A stretch of DNA of 64,000 nt. Source: Terebella lapidaria. Taxonomy: Eukaryota; Annelida; Polychaeta; Terebellida; Terebellidae. Below the pieces are notes generated by a model. That model was not told the origin of the DNA. It was given only the letters and a program-made list of their open reading frames with translations, and made no database searches. Positions 34,257 through 45,628 of the stretch are shown here, one piece after another (position 1 is the stretch's first letter; each line of letters starts with the position of its first letter). The stretch spans positions 58,176,451 through 58,240,450 of the forward strand of contig OX424556.1 in assembly GCA_949152475.1 (NCBI GenBank), read 5' to 3'. Position numbers and translations under genes: made by a program.

Positions 34257-36287
34257 AGAGTTCTGGAACGTGTTACCGATGTGGACTATCGGATAGCCCT
34301 CGTACTTACGTAACACACGTGTCGTCCATCTTGACGTCATCAAGTCGTATGAAGGTGATTTACATCTTCCAAACTACCGCGATAACGTGGTGTCGCCACC
34401 TGAGTCGCCAAGTGATGCGAACTCTAAAAACAAGTCATCTAGTGATTCACTGGAGCATATCCGAGCTCTGTATCATCCCTGGGATGTCACAGTACAAGAG
34501 AAGTCTACAGAGACAGATCGGACTACGTATACAGATGTCACGCCATCACAGTCTAAACGCTAACCCGTGTCGCCGCCCTCGTCGAACACGAGACAACGTA
34601 ATAGGAAATAAAATCGTGCAAATCGAACTCGAGTGCCCCACAGCACGTGCCAAAGAAACGCGGATCACGACCCGTGATCAGTACGGACTCGTCAACGAGT
34701 GAGGCTACGCCCCAGCCTGCTTCGTACAGCCGCCCTAGACGGACTATTCGCCGACCAGCCCAATTCAGATAACCCTGGCTGAATTCACTGATTGATAAAA
34801 TTGATGATGAAATTATGAATGTTGAATGGACTGTGATGTCATGTCTTTTCGATAATTTCTATAATAATATAATAATAATATGTACCCATATATTCATCAT
34901 ATTTCTTATGTATTCGATGTCAGTGAGGCACTTTTTCATATATTTTAGTGACATGATGTCGTGGAATGAGCATGGTTATGATATTGGCCGTATAATGTGG
35001 TATAATGCATTCGTATATATATCACCGTATTATTCATGTGTGTTGTCTCGCGCACTGTGGCGCACTACCTAAAAAAATTCATAATCATGTAATTACACCC
35101 ATGTGTCAGCCGAACAGCCCTGCCGAGAGTAAGATCACTTTGTCGCTGACGAGGTGAAAGGAGAGCCGTTATCAGAGCAAGCACCGGGATCGGGGAACGC
35201 GATACAGCGGATTTCGTCTCTGAACCCACCTTTCCACACCAAAGCGTGATCTGTCAAACACTCTCATTGTAAAACCACCATCAACGCGCCTCAGTAGGGC
35301 CGATCCAGATCACCACCCTCACCCCCTCACAGTAATAACCGCGTTCCTCGAACCTAGGAACTGATGATAATGAACGGACTGATGAGACTCCTGTGAGCCT
35401 AGTATTCATACTACTATATTTAATGAACTGAATCGTCTGCTAACGCAATTCGATTAACTGTTTACTGTGTGTTAAATCACGAAGATAAGGAACGGAATTA
35501 ATGTGAAGAGTTCACACGGACTGCATGTAACACAAGTAGACACAAAAGCCGTGATCGGCTCCGCCACAAAACTTTCACGCGTAAAGACAATAGTGATTGG
35601 GAGCACATGAAAAGTGTTGTAACTCTGAATGTATGCCAGATCAACTCGTGATATGATTGGATAGTGAAATCCAGGAGCCGTAGTCGGACTTATGGAAATC
35701 AGAACGGTGTGTATGTCAATCCACCGCCCTGACTGTTGGCGTGAAAGGCCAGCCTTTGATGTACAGCGTTTCGTAGGTGATGGGTCCGCCTGCCGCAAAC
35801 ACAGGCAGAGACAATTGCATGAAACGAAAAGACGTATATAGATAATAGAGCGCACCCCCCCCACCCGGGGACTCTAAGAAGTGATGCTGTCAGCATCTTT
35901 GTGTGTACAGTGCGGACTTAGTGGAAAGTTGCGTGCGGTTGCGGGAAGCGGGTCACTTGCCTGCTGACCATCGAGCGGATAACACCAATCTGTGGATATT
36001 AGAGCGGAATTCACTTGACTGTTGCAAGGATTATTCAAAGCGGATATCTAAGCAAAGTTTATACATTTGTACTATAGACGGACTGTGTACGGACTGTGGA
36101 ATAAGTTCCTGTCGGGATAAGAAGTTTGTTGCAAACTTTTGATCGGAATACGGAGTAACAATCTGTGGTAGCGGACAGAGTATTCGGTTGTTGCTGACGG
36201 ATATTACCCGAACTAAGCCGGAGTAGAGTGTGTCGGACTTGTGCCTGGAGGCTGTTGTGACACACGTCAGTGTCACTGCGGCCGGGC
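34257..36287. other. Post-integrase spacer of element 1
   Basis: About 2 kb between pol and the extra reading frame. Short frames (34241-34702, 35472-35864 on minus, and others) carry no motif. It has short TAA/ATA runs (34860-34880) and frequent CGGAC words, which are also abundant across the whole element. Confidence 0.4.
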
Positions 36288-38024
36288 ATGTCGTCTAAGG
36301 ACGAGAAAGAAAGCGGACTTTCACCGGCTCGAGCTGAGAGCCCTATCGTTGACGACGATGAATCGGACACGCCCGTACCATCACCAGCTCCCGTCGTCAT
36401 CAACGGCGAGTGTATAGCCGTTGAGATTGCGAACATGGGGATGTCCGTGAGCATCCCATTGAAATTATGGACTCGGACACCCAGCAGTCGGAGAGCGTCC
36501 CGGAACAGCCCCGAGGAGCGGAAGCCCCAGGAGCCGAACCTCCGCTCACCCTGCAGCAGCATGTCATCCGCAACTTACAGCTGCGTGGGGAACGACATAC
36601 ACTAAGTCCGCCACCGGATCAGTTAGCGGACTTAAGCGACCCGCGACTGGAGCAGCTCCAGGAAGGAAGCTGATTGTGGAGCGCGCCTTGGTCGCACAGC
36701 GACAGTCACCAGTCACCTCTTCCGCCACCAGTCACCTCTTCCGCCCGCTACGACGGCGCCGGTACCCGTACCCGCCACACGACCCGCCGTATCTCCAGCG
36801 CAACCCTCAGGGCCACCACCTGCAGCGGGACCTTCAGTGCCAGCTCCGAACCCGGATCGGGGACCCCGAATTTCCCCGTTCCGACGTCAAGTAAACGAGC
36901 TGATGGCGCTTGTCCCAGCACCCATCACGCCGATCGGGACCCGCGCCATCCGCTGAGACGAAGTCCCGATGAGTCAGCACACGCGACTCGCCGGATACGG
37001 GCCCGAACATGACTATGCAGTCCCGTCGACTCTGTCAGAGGGTCAAATTATGACCTTACGCGGAATCCGCCTAGACAACGGGCGGTATGACTGCCCCTTC
37101 TGCACTGGAACAGAAGAGCCTGTCGGATCTTTGTTGTGGCCGACCGTGAGTCGGCGCGGACCGTTCCGTACGCCCCAGGTATTGGACGCGCACGTTTTGG
37201 CGTACCACTTCCCGTTCATCAGATTTTTCATCTGCCAAGCGAACGACGGATTCGTGGCCCTCACCCTGGCCGACATGGTGTGCCACTTGTCCACACCTAC
37301 GGACGAGCACATCTTGCGTTTTCCGCTATTCAAACGCGGACGACTGACGGCGACCCCACAGATTGTGCGGAGGTTTACCGTGAGGTGCCACGTAGATATG
37401 CAGCCGAATCCGCACTATCGGCCGCCTCGCGTACCCGCTCACCTTGTTATCTTCCGCCGGACCCCGACATCTGTTTTGACCTTCGGCATTTGACTGATGG
37501 CCCCGGAATTAATGGAACAGTATCCGCCGAACCTTGCGCCACACGTCATGCTGGTACTCCAATGGATAGAGGCTCCGAACATTGACACCAGGGAGGGTGA
37601 AGTCCGTCTCGCCAACATGGTCGGCGAGATCCAGACCATAAATCCACAAGTGCGATACCGCCGACCTGGAGCCTTTTTGTTTCCACGACCGATCACATAT
37701 CATACCTCGGCCATGGAGGCGCCTGAAGCGCGCCGACCAGCGCCCGTGCAACCACAGCCCGACCAACTGCAGGAGCAGCTTCAGCGCTCGGACACTGCTC
37801 GAGCGGAACTACAGCGCGAAGTAAACCAGCTCCGTACCCAGCTCACCCAGACTCCCGCACCTCAGCCGGATGCCACTGGGGAGGCCCCGAGTCTTCCCAG
37901 CGAACTGGTATCAACCATTATCCGAGTTCTGCCGCACTTGCCCCATGAGGAGGCGCTTGAACTCATGGCGCACACTCCCGCCACACCAGCTCGGACTCAG
38001 AGAAGGCGCGATCAGCCTAAATAG
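36288..38024 (+). pseudogene. Extra reading frame downstream of pol in element 1 (unknown product)
   Basis: A roughly 580-codon coding-like region, not recognised as env: no signal peptide or membrane segment is seen. From an ATG at 36288 an acidic Ser/Pro/Glu-rich head switches frame near 36466, continues to 36673, then returns to the first frame as a Pro/Ala-rich stretch (36680-36950). The well-formed part is 36969-37493 and 37497-38024, in one frame separated by a single TGA (37491); another TGA is at 36954. It contains C-x2-C-x29-H-x4-H (Cys at 37092 and 37101, His at 37191 and 37206), a zinc-binding pattern, and a C-terminal coiled coil (QLQEQLQRSDTARAELQREV, about 37765-37830). Composition suggests a nucleic-acid-binding or particle-associated protein. 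This is inference; no family is recognised. Confidence 0.55.
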
Positions 38025-38094
38025 GTAGTGATCGTCGGACGGACTATGTGATAAGTGGACTCTAAGGGAGTCATCCCCTAGAGTCATGTGTCGG

Positions 38095-38190
38095 ACTGTC
38101 GGATTAACAAGCATTGTTTCGGATTAGCAAGCATTGTGTCAGATTAACAAGCATTGTGTCGGATTAACAAGCATTGTGTCGGAATAGCCT
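38095..38190 (+). repeat. 20-bp tandem repeat, about 4.5 units
   Basis: Units of TCGGATTAACAAGCATTGTG with one or two changes each, upstream of the 3' LTR of element 1. Non-coding. Confidence 0.85.
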
Positions 38191-38687
38191 GATAGACTCA
38201 AAGAGGGTCATCCTCTTGGGTCATGGCCCGTGCCTGTCGGATAAACACATCTAATCGGAATATTAACTATGTGATGCATGTCATATATGTATGTGGTGTG
38301 TTTTAGTATTCAATTCATATGATAATATGTCGTATTCACAGTAACTTGTGTGTAATGTCGGACTCTGGCCTGAATCACTCAGGTACGAACTTTAAGTACA
38401 TTTTTTTTTAATTTTGGGACGTCGAGGACAGTTGCTTTTATTCTGTGATTTTACATGTCGTTGTTCATATGTGTGTTGATTTATGTCGTTGATTCCTCAT
38501 ATGTCGTTGTGATGCATGTATTTGTCCTATGTGTTCATATCATCCTAGTGACTGCCGACGGACTGACTGATGACTTTATTTTGACAGTTAGAACTTTTAT
38601 TGTACTCAGTGTTTTCTCATTGTCTCGCGCGGTGTGTGTGTTTCCTTCTAGGACTTTTAGCTTATTCTGTTTAGATTTTTGGACTGT

Positions 38688-38745
38688 GAGGTTTCGGGAA
38701 GGGTAAATTCCCAGGGGGTAATTTACCGAAGGGCCCGAAACCCTC
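38688..38745 (+). repeat. Inverted repeat at the 3' LTR boundary of element 1
   Basis: GGTTTCGGG (38690-38698) pairs with CCCGAAACC (38734-38742), and GGGTAAATT with a near match GGTAATTTACC inside. A G5 run (purine tract) lies at 38714. The hairpin's left half is absent at the 5' LTR. Confidence 0.6.
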
Positions 38746-39293
38746 CCTTACACTTTATCCCACTCAACACACACGGCACAGATTCATCGCATGACTTCGT
38801 ACTCACGAGAACCGACGCACACCGTCCAAGACATGTAAACAACTCCACAAATGACGTCATGCAGAACACACCACCAATCACAACATTTCCAGACACCTAA
38901 CCACGCCCACACAGACATTACCTCACATTCAGCAAATCACATGAACTCCTGTTCCACGACGCGGGAAAACCAGACACCCATGAAAAAGTCCCTGCGCTTT
39001 TCGGAGTCGAGTTTGAGAGATTTAGAGAGTGAAGACGTGTCTCTAAAATATTGAAGAAATTAAAGAAGATTTATAGAAGAAAATCTGTGATATAACATTC
39101 CACGTGTCGGACTATTAATCGGACTATTTCGGGAAGTGTGAATGAGGCCGTGATCGTGCCATCGGACTTATCATCCTAATAAACTTGGATTATCGAATTC
39201 GGACTGGTTTGTGATATTTCAAGCACAACGCTACGAATACTATACGCTAGTAAAAGGGCTGATCGGACCCTGAAGAATCCCAATTTCATAACA
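38732..39293 (+). repeat. 3' LTR of element 1
   Basis: 562 bp matching the 5' LTR at about 98%. AATAAA lies at 39178-39183, the transcript-end signal in the LTR. It ends in CATAACA. Confidence 0.85.
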
Positions 39294-40285
39294 TCATTAT
39301 CACCATGACTTCATATCATTGCTGACCAATCACGAATCGACACAGACTGTAACCGTCCAATCAGATTCAACTCTCTGTGGCGGACCATAACACTATGATA
39401 TGGACCGGACTAGTGGTCAGTCTCATCTCAGCTGTCCACGCAGACAGACGGACGGACAGGGACCGGTCAGGCATCAACACACGTGGGAAGTTTCACGGCA
39501 GTATACGCCGAGACATGTATATTTCTACTAATAGTGGAAGTACTCACGGGTATGTGAATTATTGTGATTTAGGTGAACTATGGTAAACACATTTAATGTA
39601 TTAATTATTGGAGTTTATTGAATTCTGCAGTAATGAATTATCAGTAACAAATCCGAACATGGGATTCACATGTAATCTATCATATTTTGTTATTTACTTT
39701 GTGTATATTTTGTTACTGTATATTTACACTACTTTTATACATTTTATAGGTTTGTTGTCAATAAATGATTATAAACTCAGCCGAGTCGAGTCTGTGCACA
39801 CTACATATTCACAAAGACCAGTATGCCCAAATATCCGAAAGTCAGTATGGCCAGACAAAAGCCAGTATGACTCAGTTCCACAAAGGACAGTATGGTTTAG
39901 TTCTACAAAGGTAAGACATTTTCGAAAATAAACTACCTACCTACCTATCTAATTCGTACTTGGGGTTTTATTGTACACATATGTGTGTCCTGGTTTCGGA
40001 TAGGCTGATGGATTGTGTCGTTTTGGACAACTCATCATTTATTGAATCATGTAGCGAGGAACTGTGACTAAATCGGTGGTGCATTGTACCACACAATGGC
40101 GAGTTGGATATCCCCTCGCTGTCAGTTTGTGGTGTTCGTAATAGTTTTGTGTGCACGGTGTGCAGTATATTATTCTCCGAATTTTTGCCATGTCAAATAA
40201 ATAATCCATGGTTCCTGATGTTGCATATACATTAGTGATGTTTAGAACAGTTATCCCAACAGTACCTAAACTCACTAATGTTTGT
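39294..40285. other. Non-coding; start of duplicated block 1
   Basis: No gene is seen. Positions 39815-39912 hold repeated AGTATGGCC/AGTTCCACAAAGG-like text, and 39996-40275 (CAACTCATCATTTATTGAATCATGTAGCGAGGAA, GTACCACACAAT, TTTAGAACAGTTATCCCAACAGTACC) recurs diverged at 58655-58890 and 59880-60115. Confidence 0.55.
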
Positions 40286-40795
40286 GTATCTGGTTGTTCA
40301 TCTGGTCGCTCATCTGGTTGTTCATCTGGTCGTTCATCTGGTTGCTCATCTGGTTGTTCATCTGGTTGCTCATCTGGTCATTCATTCTGGTTGCTCATCT
40401 GGTTGTTCATCTGGTTGCTCATCTGGTTGTTCATTCTGGTTGCTCATCTGGTCGTTCATTCTGGTTGCTCATCTGGTTGCTCATCTGGTCGTTCATCTGG
40501 TTGCTCATCTGGTCGTTCATCTGGTTGCTCATTTGGTCGTTCATCTGGTTGCTCATTTGGTCGTTCATTCTGGTTGCCCATTTGGTTGGTCATCCGGTTG
40601 CTCATCTAGTTGTTCATCTGGTTGTTCATATGGTCGTCCATCTGGTTGCTAATCTGGTTCATCTGGTTGCTAATCTGGTTCATCTGGTTGTTTATCTGGT
40701 CGTTAATCTGGTTGCTTATTTGGTCGTTCATCTGGTTGCTCATCTGGTCGTTCATTTGGTTGCTCATCTGATTGCTCATTTAGTCGTTCATGCTC
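40286..40795. repeat. 12-bp minisatellite, about 42 units
   Basis: Units of CTGGTTGCTCAT / CTGGTCGTTCAT alternate, with some 13-nt units (CATTCTGG). All three forward frames are largely open because the period is divisible by three. They give SSGC/SSGR, LVAHLVVH and IWLLIWLF peptides, which are artefacts. There is no start context or splice evidence for a gene. Confidence 0.85.
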
Positions 40796-43531
40796 ACTGT
40801 GCTCATATTGTATTTCAGTGTTTTCTCGCAAATTCATATCATTCAATCATATCTTGTGCTGATAATGTTGTTTAGCAACATCACAAAACATGGTTATTCA
40901 TTATATGCATATTTTGTATGTTAACACTCTAATAATTGCCATATGGAACGACGTACTAAATAAGTTAATTTGCTATACTGATGTTCTGTGCATTTTACTA
41001 GGAATATGTCTGTATCCCTGGTTAAATGAGATTTATCTGGTAGGTATGTGTTCCACCATCAAGCCATGACTGCTGAACCAATCTTTACATGTTGCAATGC
41101 AACTACGTCTCAAGGACAGTGTTGAAGTAATTCCGAGTCTTCATTGCGTATCGAACAAATGTAACCAATTGAAGGGCAATGTTGTTATACAATACCAATA
41201 TTATTGTTAAAGAGGCAGAAGAATTGGATACTGATAGATGGCAAGGATGCATTGAATTACATCCTTCTTTTAATTTTGCTGAAGATATATTCACTCTTAA
41301 CGATTTGGTTTTGATCCATTATGTTTGCCTCGACGTTGTAATAATTTCAAGGAAATTACCTACAATTTACATGTGTATCAAACCGATACATAATAATGTT
41401 CAAATGACATTTCTAAAATCTATTTGAAAGACGAGATTTACCCTGGTGGACACAGATTTCTCAAACTGTGTAGTCGAAACACTGTCTTTATATAAACTTG
41501 TATGTATCCACAAGATGCACAATGTAAGCTTCGAGATTCACTCATTTTAGAACAAATGTTGAAGACTTATGTTGCACACATTATTTTTTATTGTCTGCCT
41601 CTGACTGGTTATTATTGGTAATACATTGGTGACACATTCATACACTCAGTTTTATGTCATTTATTTTTAGTGATCTTTTTGTATCTGGTTTATATAGATG
41701 TTTGGAAAACACTGTGGGATTTCTATCTCACCTCTATGGACGTGTACAGGACAGTGCATAAAGAATATATATTCGGTAGCTGCAGGTTGTAGATTGATCA
41801 CTATTGGGGATTCCCATTGAGGGCCTGGAGTAGAGAACACAATGGTCTGCCGGGAAAGCTTTGCATTCCAAATGTACTCTAGAGAGGTCAGCAAACAATA
41901 TCACTTGACTGTCATTACCAGTGCGATGAGCTGCTCGTGTCATTCATGAGCTGTGTTGTGAATCTTTGGTGTAGAGAGATGTTTCTAGCACTCTACACGA
42001 GAGGCGATATCAATGTTTCACTACCACAAGCGTTCAATGATTAGCAAGCTCCACAACTGTCAAATATTTCCATATGGCTCTATTCACATGGTGAATAAAC
42101 TGTTCAAGGCCTTCATGACATTGGTTGATATATAATTTATATGTATATGATAATAATATGATTATTATGTGTCTTTTATTTTATTGTTCTCGATCTGTTC
42201 AATGTCTGAACAATTCGAAGTCTAATATTCCCATAGTGAGTCATATCTTATGAATATTTTATCATCAATATACCCATGCACAAGTCAATCCACGTCATTG
42301 AGGCCACAGGAACAGATGTTAAAAAAGTTACCCGGGGTTGAGATGGTACACATCACTACTGTTTTGAGAGATGAAAAAACATAAACAAAATCCCAGCAAA
42401 GACTGTGGCCTTACGAGCTGTCATCATGGACCTATATTGACACTGGTGCTGTGAATCATGCCGGATGTCTCTTTAGTAGGGGTGGGGGGCAGTAAGAACT
42501 GCTGGCACAGTGGATATGTTCTGTCATGATGAATGGGTCTGGACGGATATAGCGGGGCTTCAGTGCTGGGTCGGCAGCGGTGCTACTGGAAATAGCAGCG
42601 TGTCCTCGACGCGGTCTTCAACTTCAGTATATTTACCTTGTGACAGTCATATTTCGCCACTCACGTGGGATCAAACCTATATCTTCAAGTCGTGGAAAAG
42701 ACTTTTCGAATGTCGGTCAGAAAACAAGTACTAGCCATCATGATACACATGGTGGGTTTAATGCTTTCGGATCACAAGGCGATTCTAAACAGGATCAGAT
42801 TTCTTACCTGAACACTGAAAAACAACCCTGATTATAAAATTCATTCTCACTATGCTAGAACGATAATAAAAGAAAGTATACAATATTCTACTTGTTATAT
42901 TCATCTTCGGGATTGGTATGCACATTCCACAAATCATCACATTTTTTTTTATCTCATAGGCTACGTATGACATAGTTTCTGATATGTATGAGTTAAAATT
43001 TAACTTCTCTTTTTGTCGCACGAACAGGACGCCATAATTATAAGATATTACATGAAAGTATAAATTTGCGTGTTTCTCATCTATACATATCAGTGTCCAT
43101 CTGCCACCCACCCACCTCTGCGAACATCCCAATACATACACATGTCAGAACTGTACACAGGATGACGTACTCAGGACATTCAATACCTGTCGGAGTACAC
43201 TTATGTTGTTCGAGCTCCGGAATTATTGTAATAACTAGGCTGATTACTTGAGAAGAGTGTTGTGACGTTTAACGTACTATCTGTAGATTAATCATATAAC
43301 TCTTCTCAGTCGACACGACACCAGATCATTCCACCGTGTCACGCTGTGATAATCGGTTTTTGATGTTAAGTTGTCTGTACCTGGTGTTATTGGTTTGACA
43401 CCTGGTGATATCAGTTTTGATGTAGGTGAGACGGCACAAATGATCACAAGTAATGCTTTTCTTCCAGTTAAACCCTGATTAATACCTCTTGAGTATAAAC
43501 GTGTTCTTTGATAATTGAATATGTAGTTATC

Positions 43532-43536
<5 letters not shown>
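40796..43536. other. Duplicated block 1, no confirmed gene
   Basis: Diverged counterparts occur in blocks 2 and 3. Examples: TGTGCTGATAATG.../ACATCACAAAACA (40855-40890) against 53455-53530 and 58995-59065; ACATGTTGCAATGCAA (41088) against 53921 and 60536; TATTGACACTGGTGCTGTGAATC (42434) against 54690 and 63423; TGATGAATGGG (42528) against 54783 and 63598. One 82-codon frame (41179-41427) looks protein-like but matches nothing I know. Confidence 0.5.

Positions 43537-43601
<65 letters not shown>
43537..43601. repeat. (TA)n microsatellite, about 32 units
   Basis: An uninterrupted TA run about 128 bp upstream of the 5' LTR of element 2. Likely to be length-variable. Confidence 0.95.
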
Positions 43602-43605
<4 letters not shown>

Positions 43606-43728
43606 CTGGAGGTATCGACTTTTGGACGAAAATGAAACAAATTAATTTTATTTTATATTATATTAATTCGGACTGCATGCATGATTAAATGAAGCGAATG
43701 CACTCACTCAAATTCAATGGAATATATT

Positions 43729-44275
43729 TGTGACAGTGAGTGTTGGTGTTGCCACCTAGTGGTTTTGAATGTGTATGAATGTGTGTGCGTGCTGCCACCT
43801 GTAGAGTGAATGTTTGTGTCTGGTCTCACTTTTACTTAGTTACTGTTTGTTTATTGTTGATCACATGACTATGTGATATTTTGGCGGGAGTTTTTACTTT
43901 GTTCACTTGCACTTTGAAAGTCAGAGAGGAAACATCTGATCGATTTTCCTCGTTACTTTATATGTTGCACTGCGCCATCATTTTACAAACCATCAACGAT
44001 CATTACATCATTGATCATTACTTCATTCATCTTTATTTGGATCATCACACGTTTGATCAGGTCAGTTCATTCTCATGCTCATAATGTATTTTAATGCTAT
44101 TCATTATCATATTTTACTCGTAGAAGGTTAGGGGAATTAGATTTCATTTATATGTGTAGTGGTTGTTCGATTATCAACCATTCTGCATTATTTCATTGCA
44201 GGCTGTATTATACACGAATAAACCCTCGAATCGAATCAAGCAAGTGTTTGTTATTACAACACCACCGCTATTACA
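43729..44275 (+). repeat. 5' LTR of element 2
   Basis: 547 bp, TG...CA ends. AATAAA lies at 44217-44222. It contains a 67-codon frame (43881-44084) duplicated exactly in the 3' LTR; this is probably non-coding. A TTTATATG box (around 43957) could be a TATA element, unproven. Confidence 0.95.
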
Positions 44276-44277
44276 AC

Positions 44278-44293
44278 TGGCGCCCAATGTGAG
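44278..44293 (+). promoter_or_regulatory. Primer-binding site of element 2
   Basis: TGGCGCCCAATGTGAG, two bases after the LTR. It closely resembles TGGCGCCCAACGTGGG-type sites complementary to a tRNA-Lys 3' end. The primer identity is an inference. Confidence 0.7.
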
Positions 44294-45628
44294 TCGTGTA
44301 GCTGTAAGCCTGATCAGCGTGTTGAGGCAGCCCTGAAGCCAGCGTGATAGTCGCTACCCAGTATAGGCTCTGAAAGCCACAGCCGTGTCGACGCCGACAG
44401 TGTGGTCGTTGGGGTAGGCCTGGGAGCAGCCGCAATTCGCCGTTCTGCTACACAGATCGCCGTGGGTGAGAGCTCTTGTTCCAGTCATCACGCCTGTTGT
44501 TCATCGCCTGGTGATTGTTGCCCTGATCCATTCTGCGCGCGTCGCTATGCTTCACGTCGTTCATCGCCATCCTCGGTGAACTACAGTGCTTTTCCATCGT
44601 CTACGGTGGCGCCACCACGCGAATATGTGCACGAAGATCAAAGTCACAAACGTCAAAATGTGTCAACTTTGACAATACTGTGAGTGCATTTCAACGTGTA
44701 GTTAATTATCTCTGTGTATTGACACTGTCATATAGTTAGTCAAAGTTGATTGCAGTATATCTGCCAATTCAATTTACAGTTTGTAACTGTCCAGTTATTC
44801 ACAGTGTATACAGGAATTTGGGAATTAGTTTTTGTAATCATTTGTGTAAATTGCCACTGTAATTTTGACAGTGTCAGTTTCGTTTACTTGTAACAAGTTA
44901 TATTTATCATTGTCTAGTATTTCACAATATTTACTTGTGTATACAATTGCATTTGATATACACATACTTTGTTGAACATTATTTGTCATTCAATTGTTGG
45001 GTGACTTGTGGTAATATATTTAAACATATTCAATTGTGGGTGTATATTTGTGATTGGTCATTGTACACACAGTGTGTGTGTGAGCCTGTTATAGTCGTGT
45101 GGATAGGACATAGGTATTCATCACTCAGTATTCAGTCATATCATATCACTTCATTCATTTCATATCAATCATTGTCATTGACTCGTTATCATTTCTGACT
45201 TGTCATCGTTATTTTTTTTTAATCATACTAATTGTTTTCTTGGATTGGTACTTGATTTCAACTTTGTTGTTTTTTGGAGTCGGTTTTGATTTTCGCCTTT
45301 GCGAAATTTGGACTTCAAGGTTTTTCACAAGTCAAATATTCAAGGTCAGAACTTTGGTCTTTTTGGACTTTGTGTCTGTTGACTGAGTAAATTGTTGTGT
45401 GTATTGATTGACAGTGTGTTGTGTAACTGAGGTGTGCTTGTTGTGTGGTGTGTGAATGTATAAGTGTACTTAACATATATAACGTGTGAATATATACAAC
45501 AGTGTTTGCTGTTTACCATTGCATGATTGCCACCTTTTGCATTCAACACTTATAGTGTACTGATATCGAGTTTAACACTTTACACCTGGTTTGTTTATTT
45601 ACCGGGGTGGACTTAATTGTAATCCATC
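44294..45628 (+). other. Untranslated leader of element 2
   Basis: About 1.35 kb between primer-binding site and gag start, with several short upstream frames (e.g. 44402-44683). It presumably carries the packaging signal; nothing specific is recognised. T-rich stretches precede the gag ATG. Confidence 0.6.

Larger units (their letters stand above)
27702..39293 (+). mobile_element. Degenerate Ty3/Gypsy LTR retrotransposon (element 1)
   Basis: Two LTRs (27702-28265 and 38732-39293), a primer-binding site at 28267 and the gene order gag, protease, RT, integrase, extra reading frame define the element (about 11.6 kb). The integrase after RT places it in Ty3/Gypsy. Frameshifts and stops occur in gag, protease and RT, the RNase H domain is not found, and no target duplication is evident. 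This copy cannot be autonomous. Confidence 0.85.

Noticed and set aside
34815..35072. Envelope transmembrane protein of element 1 (hydrophobic 85-codon frame)
   Set aside because: Too short, AT-rich, without signal peptide, glycosylation or cleavage features.
40208..40875. Membrane-like hydrophobic repeat protein (197 codons)
   Set aside because: Three forward frames are equally open because of the 12-bp repeat; nothing selects one.
43881..44084. 67-codon gene, repeated at 51064-51267
   Set aside because: It lies wholly inside the LTRs of element 2; the duplication is simply the LTR repeat.
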